DNA of 64,000 bases from CAVVAY01 sp963746465 (lineage in GTDB: Bacteria > Actinomycetota > Actinomycetes > JACCUZ01). The position numbers and the translations under genes were made by a program. Location: the NCBI GenBank assembly GCA_963746465.1, contig CAVVAY010000005.1:124001-188000 (forward strand), given 5' to 3'. This document shows positions 1 to 8,742 of the stretch, piece by piece; within the stretch, counting starts at the first letter, position 1; every line of letters starts with the position of its first letter. The notes beneath the pieces are model-generated. The model was not told where the DNA came from, did no database searches, and saw nothing but the letters and a program-made list of their open reading frames with translations.

Positions 1-1
1 G

Positions 2-793
2 CGGTTCACGGACAACGCCCCGAGCGGCACGCAGGACGTGACCCTGAACGGCACGGGCACCGCGGCGCCGCCGCCACCGGCCCCGAACGCGAGCGTGTCC
101 CCGACGAGCATCGCGTTCCCCGCGACGGTCCTGGGTGACGCGACGACGCCAAGGTCGGTGACGCTCACGAACAGCGGCAACGCGCCGCTGACGGTCTCGG
201 ATGTCTCGATCGCGGGCGCCGACCCGAACTACACGGTCTCGAGCAACAGCTGCACGACCGGCCCGGTCGCGGCGAACGGGGGAACCTGCCAGGTGACGGT
301 CGTGTTCAACCCGCAGTCCGTCGGCGCGCACCCGGCGACGCTGCGGTTCACCGACAACGCCGCGAGCGGCACGCAGGACGTCGCCCTCACCGGCACCGGT
401 CTGCCGATCCCGCCGCCGCCGCCGCCGCAGAACGGTCAGCCCGGGCTCGGCGTGAACCCGACGTTCCTGGACTTCGGCAACCAGTCGGTGCTCCTGAGCA
501 TCCTGCTGCCGCCGAACCGGCGACCGCTGACGGTCACGAACACGGGCGACGCTCCGCTGACGATCAACGGGCTGTCGGTCTCCGGGCCGCAGGGCTCGGA
601 CTTCACGATCGAGTCCACGGACTGCTCTGGCGCCACGCTCGCGCCAGGGGCGACGTGCACGGTCAACATGGCGTTCCGCGCGGGGCTGCTCGGCCTCGGG
701 TCGCGCAACGGCGTGCTCACGATCGCGTCCAACGCGCCGGCTCCGGGCGGTCTCAGGTCCGTCCCGCTGTTCGGCAACGGGACGGTGCTCTAG
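2..793 (+). CDS. Secreted Ig-like (ASH / choice-of-anchor D) repeat protein, 3' part only
   Basis: The reading frame is open from the window edge, so the N-terminus is missing. The visible 263 residues hold the tail of one beta-sandwich repeat, a full repeat of about 100 residues (roughly residues 25-130) and a divergent last repeat after a proline-rich linker. Each repeat has the pattern of choice-of-anchor D or ASH domains: a V(S/N)PT start, TNTGNAPLT-like strands, a paired cysteine region (SNSCTTG and GGTCQV), and a closing GTG. The first and second copies are nearly identical at the DNA level (1-48 versus 343-390), which indicates recent duplication. Such domains are usually extracellular or adhesive; the ligand is unknown. 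The protein ends without a visible membrane anchor. Confidence 0.8.
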   Translation, partial: RFTDNAPSGTQDVTLNGTGTAAPPPPAPNASVSPTSIAFPATVLGDATTPRSVTLTNSGNAPLTVSDVSIAGADPNYTVSSNSCTTGPVAANGGTCQVTVVFNPQSVGAHPATLRFTDNAASGTQDVALTGTGLPIPPPPPPQNGQPGLGVNPTFLDFGNQSVLLSILLPPNRRPLTVTNTGDAPLTINGLSVSGPQGSDFTIESTDCSGATLAPGATCTVNMAFRAGLLGLGSRNGVLTIASNAPAPGGLRSVPLFGNGTVL

Positions 794-802
794 GAGTTGG
801 CA

Positions 803-834
803 CGCGCCGGGCCCGCGACCGCGGGTCCGGCGCG
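803..834. terminator. GC-rich hairpin between convergent genes
   Basis: A 14-bp stem (803-816 paired with 821-834, one G-T wobble) with a 4-nt loop lies 9 nt after the stop of the repeat protein and 33 nt before the end of metH. There is no U run, so it is read as a bidirectional GC-rich terminator. The fold is seen directly; the function is inferred from position. Confidence 0.6.
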
Positions 835-867
835 TCGTCGTTGCCGCGTCGAGGCGCGGCAGGTGGG

Positions 868-3800
868 TCAGGCCCGCGCGTCGGCGGTCAGCGCGGGCTC
901 GTCCTCGGGCGGCCCATCGCCGGGATCCTGGTCGCGGCGCTGCGTCGCGTCGCGGTCGGAGCCGGCGATGATGTCGTCCGGCGCCTTGTCCTTGGGCAGG
1001 AAGCCGGACTTCATCCCGAAGTAGACGGCCTGCGGGTGGTGCACGACGATCGCGAGCGTGGACTGCTCGGGCTCGACGGCGAAGCCGCCGGTGAGCGTGA
1101 GCCCGATCGCGGGCGCGTCGAGCAGGCGGTAGACCTTCTCGTGCTCGGACTGGTCCGGGCACGCCGGGTAGCCCCAGGAGTAGCGCCGTCCCTCGGTCGC
1201 CCCGATGCCGAGGTCGCTGCGGACCTTCGAGTGCAGCCACTCGGCCGAGCCCTCGGCCGATTGGACGCCGAGGCCGTGCGTGAAGAGCTGCTCGGCGAAC
1301 TCGCCCTCGGCCTCGAGCCTCGTGATGACCTCGGTCACCTCCGGGCCGACGGTCACGGCCTGCAGCGCGACCACGTCGAGCTCGGCGCTCTCCTTCGGGC
1401 GGAAGAAGTCGGCGAGGCAGATGCGCGAATGCGCGGGCTGGCGCGGGAAGACGAGACGCTCGAGCACCGTCTCGCGATCCTCGGGGTCGAGCACGACGAC
1501 CTCGTTGCCCTCGCTGTAGCAGGGGAAGTAGCCCAGCCGCGCGCGCGGATGCAGGTAGTCCTGCTCGCGCCACATGCGCTCGAGGCGCGGCTGGAAGTCC
1601 TCGTCGACGAGCTTGCGCCACTTCTCGCCCTTCACGCCGCGCCCGCCCCAGTGCAGCTTGAACAGCACGTGGGTGTCGAGGTGGGGGTAGATCTCGTCGA
1701 GCGGGACCGGGATCTCGCGCGCGCCCCAGAACGGCGGCTCGGGGACCGGGACGTCGGTCCGCGCCTCCGAGCGCACGCTGTCGTCGTTCGTGATGAGCGG
1801 CGCCGGGTCCTTGCCGTGCAGGCGGAAGTGCTCGGCCGCGGCGCGGGTCTTGGCCACGAGCGCCGTCCGCGCCTGCTCGTCGATGAGCTGGTCCATCTTG
1901 TTGAGCCCCTCGAAGGCGTCCTTGCAGTAGAAGACGCCGGGCTCGTAGATGTCGTCGGAGGCCTTGCCCTTGGGGTACAGCGCGCGCAGCCCGAAGTCGC
2001 GGTTGATCGCCGCGCCGCCGATCAGTACCGGGTAGGGGAGGTCCCTGGAGTGCAGCTCCTCGATGCACAGCGGCATCTGCTTGGACGTCGAGACGAGCAG
2101 CGCGCTGAGGCCGATCGCCGTCGCGTCGTGCTGCTGCGCGGCCTCGAGGATCGCGGAGATCGGCACCTGCTTGCCGAGGTCGACGACGGTGTAGCCGTTG
2201 TTCGTCAGGATCGTGTTCACGAGCGACTTGCCGATGTCGTGCACGTCGCCGAAGACCGTGGCGATGACGACGGTGCCCTTCGTGTAGCCCTCGACCTTGT
2301 CGAGGTACTCCTCGAGCTTGGCGACGGCGCGCTTCATGACCGTCGCCGACTGCAGGACGAACGGCAGGATCAGCTCGCCCGAGCCGAACAGGTCGCCGAC
2401 CTCCTTCATCGCGGGCAGCAGCACGGTGTTGAGCGTCGGGACCGCGCCGATCTTCTCGACGGACCTCTCGACCCACTCCTCGACGCCCTCCTTCTTGCGG
2501 CGCAGGATGTGGAAGTGCAGCGCCTCCTCGGGCTCCATGCCCGCCGTCGGGTCGGCCTTCTCCTCCTCGGCCTCGGCGGAGGAGGACTCGAAGTGCCCGA
2601 TGAAGCGCTCGAGCGCGTCCTCGCGGGTGTTGAAGACGAGGTCGTCGGCGAGCTTGCGCTCCTCCTCGTTGATCTCCCCGTACGGCGTGATGTGGTTCGG
2701 GTTGACCATCGCGAGGTCCAGGCCGGCCTCGACGCAGTGATGCAGGAACGCGGAGTTCAACACGGCCCGTGCGCGGGGCGCGACGCCGAAGGAGACGTTC
2801 GACACGCCGAGCGACGTCTTGACGCCCGGGATGTGCTCCTTGACGAGGCGGATGCCCTCGATCGTCTCGACCGCCGACGGGCGCCACTCCTCCTCGCCCG
2901 TCGTCAGCGTGAACGTCAGGCAGTCGAAGATCAGCGCCTCGGGATCGAGGCCGTGCTCGTCGCAGCACAGCTCCTTCAGGCGCTGGGCGATCTCGAGCTT
3001 GCGCTGCGCCGTCTTGGCCATCCCGACCTCGTCGATCGTCAGCGCGATGAGGCAGGCGCCGTGGGCGAGCGCGAGCGGGACGACCTTGTCGAGCTTGTCG
3101 CGCCCGGCCTCGAGGTTGATCGAGTTGACGATCGCGCGCCCCGGAATCTGCTCGAGCGCTGCCTGGATGACGCCGGGCTCGGTGGAGTCGACCTGGATCG
3201 GCGCGGGCTGCGACAGCGACACGCGCTCGGCGACGCGGCGCATCTGCTCGTCCTCGTCGTCGCGCTCGACGAGCGCGACGCACAGGTCGAGCACGTGCGC
3301 GCCGCCCTCGACCTGGTCCTCGGCGATCTGGTTGAGGCCGTCGTAGTCGTCGGCGAGGAGCATCTCCTTGGCCTTGCGCGAGCCCTGCGAGTTCACGCGC
3401 TCGCCGACCATCGTCGGCCGCGGCTCCTGCACGAGCGGCGTCGCGGTGATCATCGAGCTCACGTGCGGCGGGCGCGGGGCGGGGCGCGCCTTCACCGGGC
3501 GGCCCTTGACGCTTGCGGCGAGCGCGCGGATGTGATCGGGGGTCGTGCCGCAGCAGCCCCCGACGATGCTGATGTCGTAGCGCTCGACGAAGTCGATCAG
3601 CGTCGTGGAGAACGTCTCGGGGCCCTCGGGGAAGATCGTCTCGCCGTCGGGGCCCTGGATCGGGATGCCGGCGTTCGGGATGCACGAGATCGGCAGCGGC
3701 GAGAACTCCCCGAGGAAGCGGATCGCGTCGCGCATGTCCTCCGGGCCGGTGGAGCAGTTCAGGCCGATCGCGGTCACGTCGAGCGCCTCGAGCGTCGCGA

Positions 3801-4422
3801 GCACGGCCGAGATGTCGGTGCCCAGCAGCATCTTGCCGCCGTTGGGCAGCAGCGAGACCTGCGTCTGGATCGGGACCTCGCGGCCGGCCGCCTTCATCGC
3901 CTCGCGGGCGCCGAAGACGGCGGCCTTGACCTCGAGGATGTCCTGCGCGGTCTCGATGAGGATGAGGTCCACGCCGCCGTCGATGAGGCCGCGGCACTGC
4001 TCCGCGAAGGTGTCGGCGAGCGTGCGGAAGGAGATGTCGCCGAGCGTCGGGTCGTCGGAGGCCGGCAGGTAGCCGGTGGGGCCGACCGAGCCCGCGACGA
4101 AGCGATCCTCGCCGGCGGCGCGGCGCGCGATCTCGGCGCCCTTGCGGTTGATCTCGACCGTCGCCTCGCCGAGCCCCCACTCGTCGAGCTTCAGCCGGCT
4201 GGCCTGGAAGGTGTCGGTCTGGACGACGTCGGCGCCGGCCTCGAGGAAGGACTCATGGACGTCCTGGATGACGTCGGGGCGGTGCAGGACGAGCGCCTCG
4301 TGCGCGCGGCCGGGCAGCCGGTAGTCGTTCTCGAGCGACAGATCGAACTGCTCGAGGGTGGCTCCCATGCCGCCGTCGAAGAGCACGACGCCGGCGCGAA
4401 TCGCTGAGAAGTAGTCACGCAT
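868..4422 (-). CDS. metH: Cobalamin-dependent methionine synthase
   Basis: This enzyme transfers a methyl group from 5-methyltetrahydrofolate to homocysteine through methylcobalamin. At 1184 residues it is the full family length. The homocysteine domain (about 1-310) carries the zinc cysteines in GLNCSTG near 223 and GGCCGTT near 289. The pterin-binding domain spans about 345-600. The helical cap and B12 domain follow, with the DxHxxG cobalamin motif (GDVHDIGKS) near 724. The AdoMet activation domain (about 920-1160) ends in a short acidic tail. Since the reactivation domain is present, the enzyme should be self-sufficient apart from a flavodoxin-type reductase. The ATG at 4422 has a TAGCAT -10 box 9 nt upstream, which suggests a leaderless transcript. 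There is no room for a riboswitch in the 60 nt before it. It lies downstream of the HipA-like/DUF3037/BtrH_N set on the same strand. Confidence 0.97.
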   Translation of the reverse strand: MRDYFSAIRAGVVLFDGGMGATLEQFDLSLENDYRLPGRAHEALVLHRPDVIQDVHESFLEAGADVVQTDTFQASRLKLDEWGLGEATVEINRKGAEIARRAAGEDRFVAGSVGPTGYLPASDDPTLGDISFRTLADTFAEQCRGLIDGGVDLILIETAQDILEVKAAVFGAREAMKAAGREVPIQTQVSLLPNGGKMLLGTDISAVLATLEALDVTAIGLNCSTGPEDMRDAIRFLGEFSPLPISCIPNAGIPIQGPDGETIFPEGPETFSTTLIDFVERYDISIVGGCCGTTPDHIRALAASVKGRPVKARPAPRPPHVSSMITATPLVQEPRPTMVGERVNSQGSRKAKEMLLADDYDGLNQIAEDQVEGGAHVLDLCVALVERDDEDEQMRRVAERVSLSQPAPIQVDSTEPGVIQAALEQIPGRAIVNSINLEAGRDKLDKVVPLALAHGACLIALTIDEVGMAKTAQRKLEIAQRLKELCCDEHGLDPEALIFDCLTFTLTTGEEEWRPSAVETIEGIRLVKEHIPGVKTSLGVSNVSFGVAPRARAVLNSAFLHHCVEAGLDLAMVNPNHITPYGEINEEERKLADDLVFNTREDALERFIGHFESSSAEAEEEKADPTAGMEPEEALHFHILRRKKEGVEEWVERSVEKIGAVPTLNTVLLPAMKEVGDLFGSGELILPFVLQSATVMKRAVAKLEEYLDKVEGYTKGTVVIATVFGDVHDIGKSLVNTILTNNGYTVVDLGKQVPISAILEAAQQHDATAIGLSALLVSTSKQMPLCIEELHSRDLPYPVLIGGAAINRDFGLRALYPKGKASDDIYEPGVFYCKDAFEGLNKMDQLIDEQARTALVAKTRAAAEHFRLHGKDPAPLITNDDSVRSEARTDVPVPEPPFWGAREIPVPLDEIYPHLDTHVLFKLHWGGRGVKGEKWRKLVDEDFQPRLERMWREQDYLHPRARLGYFPCYSEGNEVVVLDPEDRETVLERLVFPRQPAHSRICLADFFRPKESAELDVVALQAVTVGPEVTEVITRLEAEGEFAEQLFTHGLGVQSAEGSAEWLHSKVRSDLGIGATEGRRYSWGYPACPDQSEHEKVYRLLDAPAIGLTLTGGFAVEPEQSTLAIVVHHPQAVYFGMKSGFLPKDKAPDDIIAGSDRDATQRRDQDPGDGPPEDEPALTADARA

Positions 4423-4482
4423 CTGCCTACGATGCTAGGCGACGCGCGGACCGAGCTCCTTCGCGCGCCCCTGCGACGGCGG

Positions 4483-5580
4483 CTACGCCGCGCTGGCGCG
4501 ACGGGTGCGCAGCTGCTCCTCGAGCGCCTCCACATGGCGATGCTCGAGGCTCTGGACGCGCCCGATCCACGGTGCCGCAACCGTATGGGCTACCAGGGCG
4601 TCCTCGATGTCCAGCGCGCCGGCGAGCGCGCGCCAGGCGTCGGCGAGGTCGTCGCAGACGAGCGCCGCGCGCCCGAGGCGACCCGAGCTCAGCAACGCCG
4701 CGGCGTCGTGGAGGAAGCGCGACTGCAGCGAGCGAAACAGCGCCCCGCCGGTCCCGCCGTCGCGGATGCGGAAGCGCAGGGCGCCGAGCGTCTGGCCGAG
4801 CCGCTCGCCCGTCATGGCGGGCAGGTCGGGCCAGGCCGCGGCGACGGCGTCGATCGCGGCCAGGCCGCTGCTCATGTGCGGGTGGTCGCACTCCGGCGGC
4901 GTGCGCATGTTGTTGACCGTGCGCTGCAGGGCCGCCCACACGGCGGCATGGGGGGCGGCGAGGCGCGTGCCCGCCGGGCGCAGGCGCAGCAGGCCATGGC
5001 GGGAGGGCTCCGGCCACGCCGCCGACGCGCGGGCGCGCGCGAGCGACTCCACCGTGCAGCGCTGGGGCTCGGGAAAGCCGCCGTCGGCGACCCAGACGAT
5101 GCCCTCGGCGGGCTCGTGGCTCGTGACGACGATCGTGTGGCGCGTGTCGTGGCGACGGCCGTCGCGGTAGCTGAGCTCGCCGATGTCCGCGCGCACGAGC
5201 GTCGGGCGGCCGGCGCTCAGCTCCGCGCGCAGCTGCTCCCAGGCCTCGGCCGGATCGTCGCTCGTGCACCAGTCGGCGGTGAGGCCGAGGTGGCGGCACA
5301 GCTCGGGCTCGACCGACGCCACCCGGCCCTCGAGGTCGATCGCCGGCAGCGCGGCGCGCGCGATCCGCGCCCGCAGCGCCAGCGCGCCCGAGAGCCCGAA
5401 GATCGTGCCCTCCGACAGTGGCTCGATCGTGAAGGAGAGGCGGTGGTGCTCGAGCAGGTCACGCAGCGCCCCGCTGGCGCCGTGCTCGGCGACACGGTGG
5501 GCGAAGGCCGTCGCCGCGGGCGGTGCGGCGAAGGTCGTGCAGGCGCGCTCGTCCCCGGTGGCCGAGGAAGCCAGGCTCAT
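4483..5580 (-). CDS. BtrH_N / DUF4872 domain protein
   Basis: The 365-residue protein matches the pattern of BtrH N-terminal plus DUF4872 proteins. Its N-terminal half (about 25-160) resembles a papain-like or acyltransferase fold related to butirosin BtrH, with conserved stretches such as EGTIFGLSGAL, LRAELSAGRPTLVRAD and the HTIVVT strand. The C-terminal half is helical. The family is sparsely characterised and the substrate cannot be read from the sequence. It sits between DUF3037 and metH on the minus strand, separated from metH by 60 nt. A small inverted repeat (5604-5616) lies in the short gap upstream. Family assignment is from recollection of motifs; function is unknown. Confidence 0.7.
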   Translation of the reverse strand: MSLASSATGDERACTTFAAPPAATAFAHRVAEHGASGALRDLLEHHRLSFTIEPLSEGTIFGLSGALALRARIARAALPAIDLEGRVASVEPELCRHLGLTADWCTSDDPAEAWEQLRAELSAGRPTLVRADIGELSYRDGRRHDTRHTIVVTSHEPAEGIVWVADGGFPEPQRCTVESLARARASAAWPEPSRHGLLRLRPAGTRLAAPHAAVWAALQRTVNNMRTPPECDHPHMSSGLAAIDAVAAAWPDLPAMTGERLGQTLGALRFRIRDGGTGGALFRSLQSRFLHDAAALLSSGRLGRAALVCDDLADAWRALAGALDIEDALVAHTVAAPWIGRVQSLEHRHVEALEEQLRTRRASAA

Positions 5581-5603
5581 GTCGCTGGGGCGTGACTATC
5601 CGG

Positions 5604-5616
5604 TGAACAACGTTCA
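5604..5616. promoter_or_regulatory. Inverted repeat upstream of BtrH_N gene
   Basis: The sequence TGAAC-AAC-GTTCA is a perfect 5-bp inverted repeat centred 30 nt upstream of the start codon at 5580, within the 46-nt gap behind the DUF3037 gene. It could be an operator; no regulator is indicated nearby. Confidence 0.25.
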
Positions 5617-5626
5617 AGCGCTGCGG

Positions 5627-6025
5627 TCAGGCGACCAGGGTCTCGAAAAGGCGTTCCAGGGTCGCCGCCGGGTCGCTCGTCAGGCCCGTGTGCACCTCGG
5701 AGGGCTGGATGATCGTGGAGGCGGGGGCGACGAGCCAGCCGAAGCGCTCGGAGGCCGGAAGCGCGGCGAGCGCGCCGCCGCCGGCGTCGCCGCAGACGAC
5801 CCGGCGCAGCGCCTCCAGACGCTCGCGTACGGGTGCGGGGTCCATGCCGGGCGCCACCGCGGCGAGACGCGGCACGTCGAGGCGCGTGCGCAGGTCCAGG
5901 AAGTCGTGCTGGCGGCTGAACAGGACGATTCCGACGTTGAGGCGCTCGCCGCGTTCGGCGCGCGGCACGACGCGCAGCAGCGCGTAGGCGAACGGCTTGC
6001 GTGCGGCGGCCTCAGGCGCGGGCAC
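5627..6025 (-). CDS. DUF3037 family protein
   Basis: The 132-residue protein begins with an FAYALLRVVPRAER-type strand and a NVGIVLF segment, which are typical of DUF3037. It overlaps the 3' end of the HipA-like kinase gene by 14 nt and would be translated with it. DUF3037 proteins are commonly found beside HipA-like kinase genes, and the pairing here fits that pattern. No catalytic residues are obvious and the biochemical role of the family is unknown. Confidence 0.75.
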   Translation of the reverse strand: MPAPEAAARKPFAYALLRVVPRAERGERLNVGIVLFSRQHDFLDLRTRLDVPRLAAVAPGMDPAPVRERLEALRRVVCGDAGGGALAALPASERFGWLVAPASTIIQPSEVHTGLTSDPAATLERLFETLVA

Positions 6026-6776
6026 GGCGGACCTCCTCGACGAACGCGCGAGGCCTGGCGAGACGCGAGGTCAAGAAGTGGGCGAGGTCGCCGCGCCGCG
6101 AGGCGGGGTTCGCTCCCAGCCAGGCAGCGGGAATGAGCGCCACGGCCTGCCCGACGGCGGCGAGCGCCGGTCCGGCGAGGCGCTCGTCGGCCTCCTCGAT
6201 CGGGCCCGCGACGGGCAGCAGGACGTGCTCGGCGAGCATCGGCACGGGGTCCTTCGCCGTCTGCGCGAGCGGCCGACCGGAGTGCTGGCGGAAGAACGAC
6301 GCGCCGTGATCGATCATCCACGTGCGCCCGTGCCAGAGCAGGAGGTTGGGGTTGCGGTGCGTGCGGTCGACGTTCGTCACGAGCGTGTCGAACCAGACGA
6401 TGTCCGCGGCCAGCGCCGGGTCGATCGGCGGGTCGGCGGGCAGCGTGAACGGCAGCGAGCCGGGGAGGAAGTCCATGCCGAGGTTCGGCCCGGGGCTCGC
6501 GGCGATGAGCTCCTGGATCTCGGGATCGGGCTCGGCGTGCCCGAGCTCGGGCGCGACCTCGACGACGACGAGCTCGGGCACCGGCAGCCCGATCGCCCGC
6601 GCCAGCTCGCCCGCGAGGACCTCGGCGACGAGCGCGCCCTCGCCCTGCCCGGCGCCGCGGAACTTCGTGACGTACATGCCGTAGTCGTCGGCCTCGACGA
6701 GCCCGGGCAGCGACCCGCCCTCGCGCAGCGCGGCGACGTAGCGGGTGGCGGTGACGGTGCGCAGCGGCTCGAGCAC
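6012..6776 (-). CDS. HipA-like kinase domain protein
   Basis: The 254-residue protein is a compact HipA_2-type kinase fold. A phosphate-binding region (YVTKFRGAGQG) lies near residue 37, followed by a WFDTLVTNVDRTHRNPNLL catalytic segment and a WMIDHGASF magnesium-binding segment. These correspond to the catalytic Asp/Asn and the DHG-like motif of HipA kinases. It lacks the HipB antitoxin and the N-subdomain-1 of classical HipA, so it is more likely a stand-alone kinase than a toxin. The GTG at 6776 was chosen because a TAGCTT -10 box lies 7 nt upstream. The preceding in-frame codons run into the divergent GST gene. It is followed at once by DUF3037. Confidence 0.8.
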   Translation of the reverse strand: MLEPLRTVTATRYVAALREGGSLPGLVEADDYGMYVTKFRGAGQGEGALVAEVLAGELARAIGLPVPELVVVEVAPELGHAEPDPEIQELIAASPGPNLGMDFLPGSLPFTLPADPPIDPALAADIVWFDTLVTNVDRTHRNPNLLLWHGRTWMIDHGASFFRQHSGRPLAQTAKDPVPMLAEHVLLPVAGPIEEADERLAGPALAAVGQAVALIPAAWLGANPASRRGDLAHFLTSRLARPRAFVEEVRRARA

Positions 6777-6801
6777 GCGCGCCAAGCTACCGTGAACGCC
6801 G
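6777..6801. promoter_or_regulatory. 25-bp divergent leaderless promoter region
   Basis: Only 25 bp separate the GTG of the HipA-like gene (6776, minus) from the ATG of the GST gene (6802, plus). A plus-strand -10 box TACCGT (6788-6793) lies 8 nt before the GST start. A minus-strand -10 box TAGCTT (6784-6789) lies 7 nt before the kinase start. The two boxes share the TA at 6788-6789, so the two polymerases should be mutually exclusive. The -35 regions would lie inside the opposite coding sequences. Confidence 0.5.
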
Positions 6802-7590
6802 ATGCGGTCCTCAACCGACGAGCAGCCGATCCTCGTGACGATCCCGATCAGCCACTTCTGCGAGAAGGCGCGCTGGGCCCTCGAGCGCGCCGGGGTGGGG
6901 TACGCCGAGCGCCGCCATCTGCAGATCCTGCACGGCTTCGCGGCCAAGCGCGCGGGAGGCGGGATCACCGTGCCGGTGCTGCGGACCGCGGCCGCCGTCT
7001 ACGACCAGTCCTCGGCGATCATGCGCTTCGCCGACGAGCAGCTGCCCGAGGAGCGGCGCCTGTACCCGGCCGACACGGACGGGCGCGCCGAGGTCGATGC
7101 GCTGGAGCGCCGCTTCGACGAGGTGCTCGGGCCCGAGGGCCGGCGCTGGCTCTACCACGAGGTCTTCAAGGACGCCAAGCGCTTCGCCCCGTGGAACCTC
7201 ACCGGCATCCCGCGCTGGGAGCGGCGCATCTTTCCGGTCGTCCTGGCCCCGGCGAAGGTCATCATCAACCGCTACTTCAAGATCACCGACGCCACGGCGG
7301 CCGCCGCGATCACGCGCGTGGACGAGGAGTTCGACGCCGTCGCCCAGTTGCTCTCCGACGGCCGCGGCCACCTCGCCGGCGATCGCTTCAGCGCGGCCGA
7401 CCTGGCGTTCGCCGCCCTCGCCGCGCCCTGCGTCGTGCCGCCGCAGTACGGCACGCCGCTGCCCCAGCCGGAGGAGATGACCGCGAGCATGGCGGCGCAG
7501 GTGCAGCGCTGGCGCGCGCATCCCGCGGGCCGCTACGCGCTGCGCATGTATCGCGAGGAGCGCCCGCCGCCGAAGGTCACGTCGCTCTGA
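6802..7590 (+). CDS. Glutathione S-transferase family protein
   Basis: The 262-residue protein has an N-terminal thioredoxin-like domain with ISHFCEKARWALERAG at residues 16-31, the typical start of a GST fold with a cysteine in the catalytic position. The DQSSAIMRFAD segment matches the thiol-binding strand-helix element. The C-terminal all-helical domain (about 95-255) ends in an arginine-rich tail. Actinobacteria generally use mycothiol or other thiols rather than glutathione, so the true co-substrate is uncertain. It is transcribed alone, with a leaderless-type -10 box at 6788. Its stop meets that of arsM in the palindrome TGAGGCCTCA. Confidence 0.85.
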   Translation: MRSSTDEQPILVTIPISHFCEKARWALERAGVGYAERRHLQILHGFAAKRAGGGITVPVLRTAAAVYDQSSAIMRFADEQLPEERRLYPADTDGRAEVDALERRFDEVLGPEGRRWLYHEVFKDAKRFAPWNLTGIPRWERRIFPVVLAPAKVIINRYFKITDATAAAAITRVDEEFDAVAQLLSDGRGHLAGDRFSAADLAFAALAAPCVVPPQYGTPLPQPEEMTASMAAQVQRWRAHPAGRYALRMYREERPPPKVTSL

Positions 7591-7594
7591 GGCC

Positions 7595-8401
7595 TCAGGC
7601 GCGCGGCTTGCGCGCCCGCACGATCGCGGCGGCGGCGTGCTCGTGCACGCGGTGGGTCGCGCGGATCTCCACGTCCACGAGGCCGGCGTCGGCGAGGGAT
7701 CGCACGAACTCTTCTCGGGTGAGCGCTCCGGCGACACAGCCGGTCCATTGCGCCATGTCGGCGCGGGTGGCGTCGTCCATGTCCGCGTCGGCGATGACGT
7801 CGGAGATCGCGAAGCGCCCGCCCGGACGCAGGACGCGCGCCGCCTCGCGCAGGACGCGGGGCTTGTCGCCGGACAGGTTGATGACGCAGTTGGAGATCAC
7901 GACGTCGACGCTCGCGTCGGGCAGCGGGAGCTCCTCGAGGTAGCCCTTGACGAACTCGGCGTTCGCGACGCCCGCGGCGGTGGCGTTGGCGCGCGCCAGC
8001 TCGAGCATCTCGTCGGTCATGTCGAGGCCGATCGCGCGCCCGCTCGGTGCGACGCGGCGGGCGCTGATGAGCACGTCGGCGCCCGCGCCCGAGCCGAGGT
8101 CGAGGACCGTGTCGCCGTCGCGGAGGTCCGCGACGGCTGTCGGCACGCCGCAGCCGAGGGAGGCCTGCACCGGCGCGCCGTCCGCGGCGACCTCGCCGGC
8201 GTACAGCGCGCCGCCGAAGACCTCCTTGCCGTCGGCGTCCTCGAGGCTCACCGGCGCGCAGCAGGAGGAGCCCGCGGCGGACGCCGAGCCGCAGCAGGAG
8301 GCTGCGGCCGCATCCGCGTCGGCCGCAGCGATCGAGTTGGCGGCGGCCGCGTAGCGCTCGCGGACGATCTCGCGGATGTCGGAGTCGGTCAGGTCAGCCA
8401 T
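7595..8401 (-). CDS. arsM: Arsenite S-adenosylmethionine methyltransferase
   Basis: The enzyme methylates As(III) to methylated arsenicals with SAM as donor. The 268-residue protein has the SAM-binding motif LDLGSGAGAD and the ArsM cysteines in ASLGCGVP, SNCVINLS and WTGCVAGAL. It also has an N-terminal cysteine-rich loop with two CC pairs (SCCGS, SSCCAP), seen in many ArsM proteins and probably involved in As(III) capture. The ATG at 8401 overlaps the end of arsR by 13 nt, so the two are co-transcribed. A longer in-frame extension to 8449 would lie within arsR and was not used. Confidence 0.93.
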   Translation of the reverse strand: MADLTDSDIREIVRERYAAAANSIAAADADAAAASCCGSASAAGSSCCAPVSLEDADGKEVFGGALYAGEVAADGAPVQASLGCGVPTAVADLRDGDTVLDLGSGAGADVLISARRVAPSGRAIGLDMTDEMLELARANATAAGVANAEFVKGYLEELPLPDASVDVVISNCVINLSGDKPRVLREAARVLRPGGRFAISDVIADADMDDATRADMAQWTGCVAGALTREEFVRSLADAGLVDVEIRATHRVHEHAAAAIVRARKPRA

Positions 8402-8742
8402 GCGGTCAGCTCCTCGAGTGCCTCGGGACGGACGTAGTAGTAGGCCCACAGGCCGCGACGCTGCGAATCGACGATGCCCGCGGCGCGCAGCTTGGACAGG
8501 TGGTGGGAGAGCGTCGGCTGTGAGACGTCGAACAGCGGCACGAGCTCGCAGACGCAGACCTCGCCGGCGTGGCGGCGCAGGACGTCGACGAGCTGCAGGC
8601 GGATCGGGTCGCCGAGCGCCTTGGCGACGTCGGCCATCCGCAGCGCGTGCGCGCGCTCGACGTCGGGATAGACGACGGCCTCGCAGCAGCGCGCGCCGGC
8701 GGCGCGCTTGCGCTTGGGGGCAAGTTGCAGATCGATGCTCAT
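8389..8742 (-). CDS. arsR: ArsR-family arsenic-responsive repressor
   Basis: The 117-residue winged-helix protein has an ELVPLFDVSQPTLSHHLSKL recognition region and a VCVCEL metal-binding motif in the helix before it. This is the As(III)-sensing CxC site of classical ArsR proteins. A further CC pair lies near the N-terminus. The ATG at 8742 was preferred over an ATG at 8778 because a TTGACA / 17 bp / TATTTG promoter sits exactly between them and places the transcription start at or beside 8742. The gene should repress itself, arsM and probably the divergent aquaporin-arsC pair. Confidence 0.92.
   Translation of the reverse strand: MSIDLQLAPKRKRAAGARCCEAVVYPDVERAHALRMADVAKALGDPIRLQLVDVLRRHAGEVCVCELVPLFDVSQPTLSHHLSKLRAAGIVDSQRRGLWAYYYVRPEALEELTAWLT

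Noticed and set aside
655..4407. A 1250-codon open frame opposite metH
   Set aside because: It is antisense to a full-length methionine synthase, its translation is an Arg/Ala/Asp/Leu-rich shadow typical of high-GC DNA, and it has no domain.
5997..7943. 648-codon open frame spanning the HipA-like and GST genes
   Set aside because: It crosses two well-supported genes in other frames and has no coherent domain.
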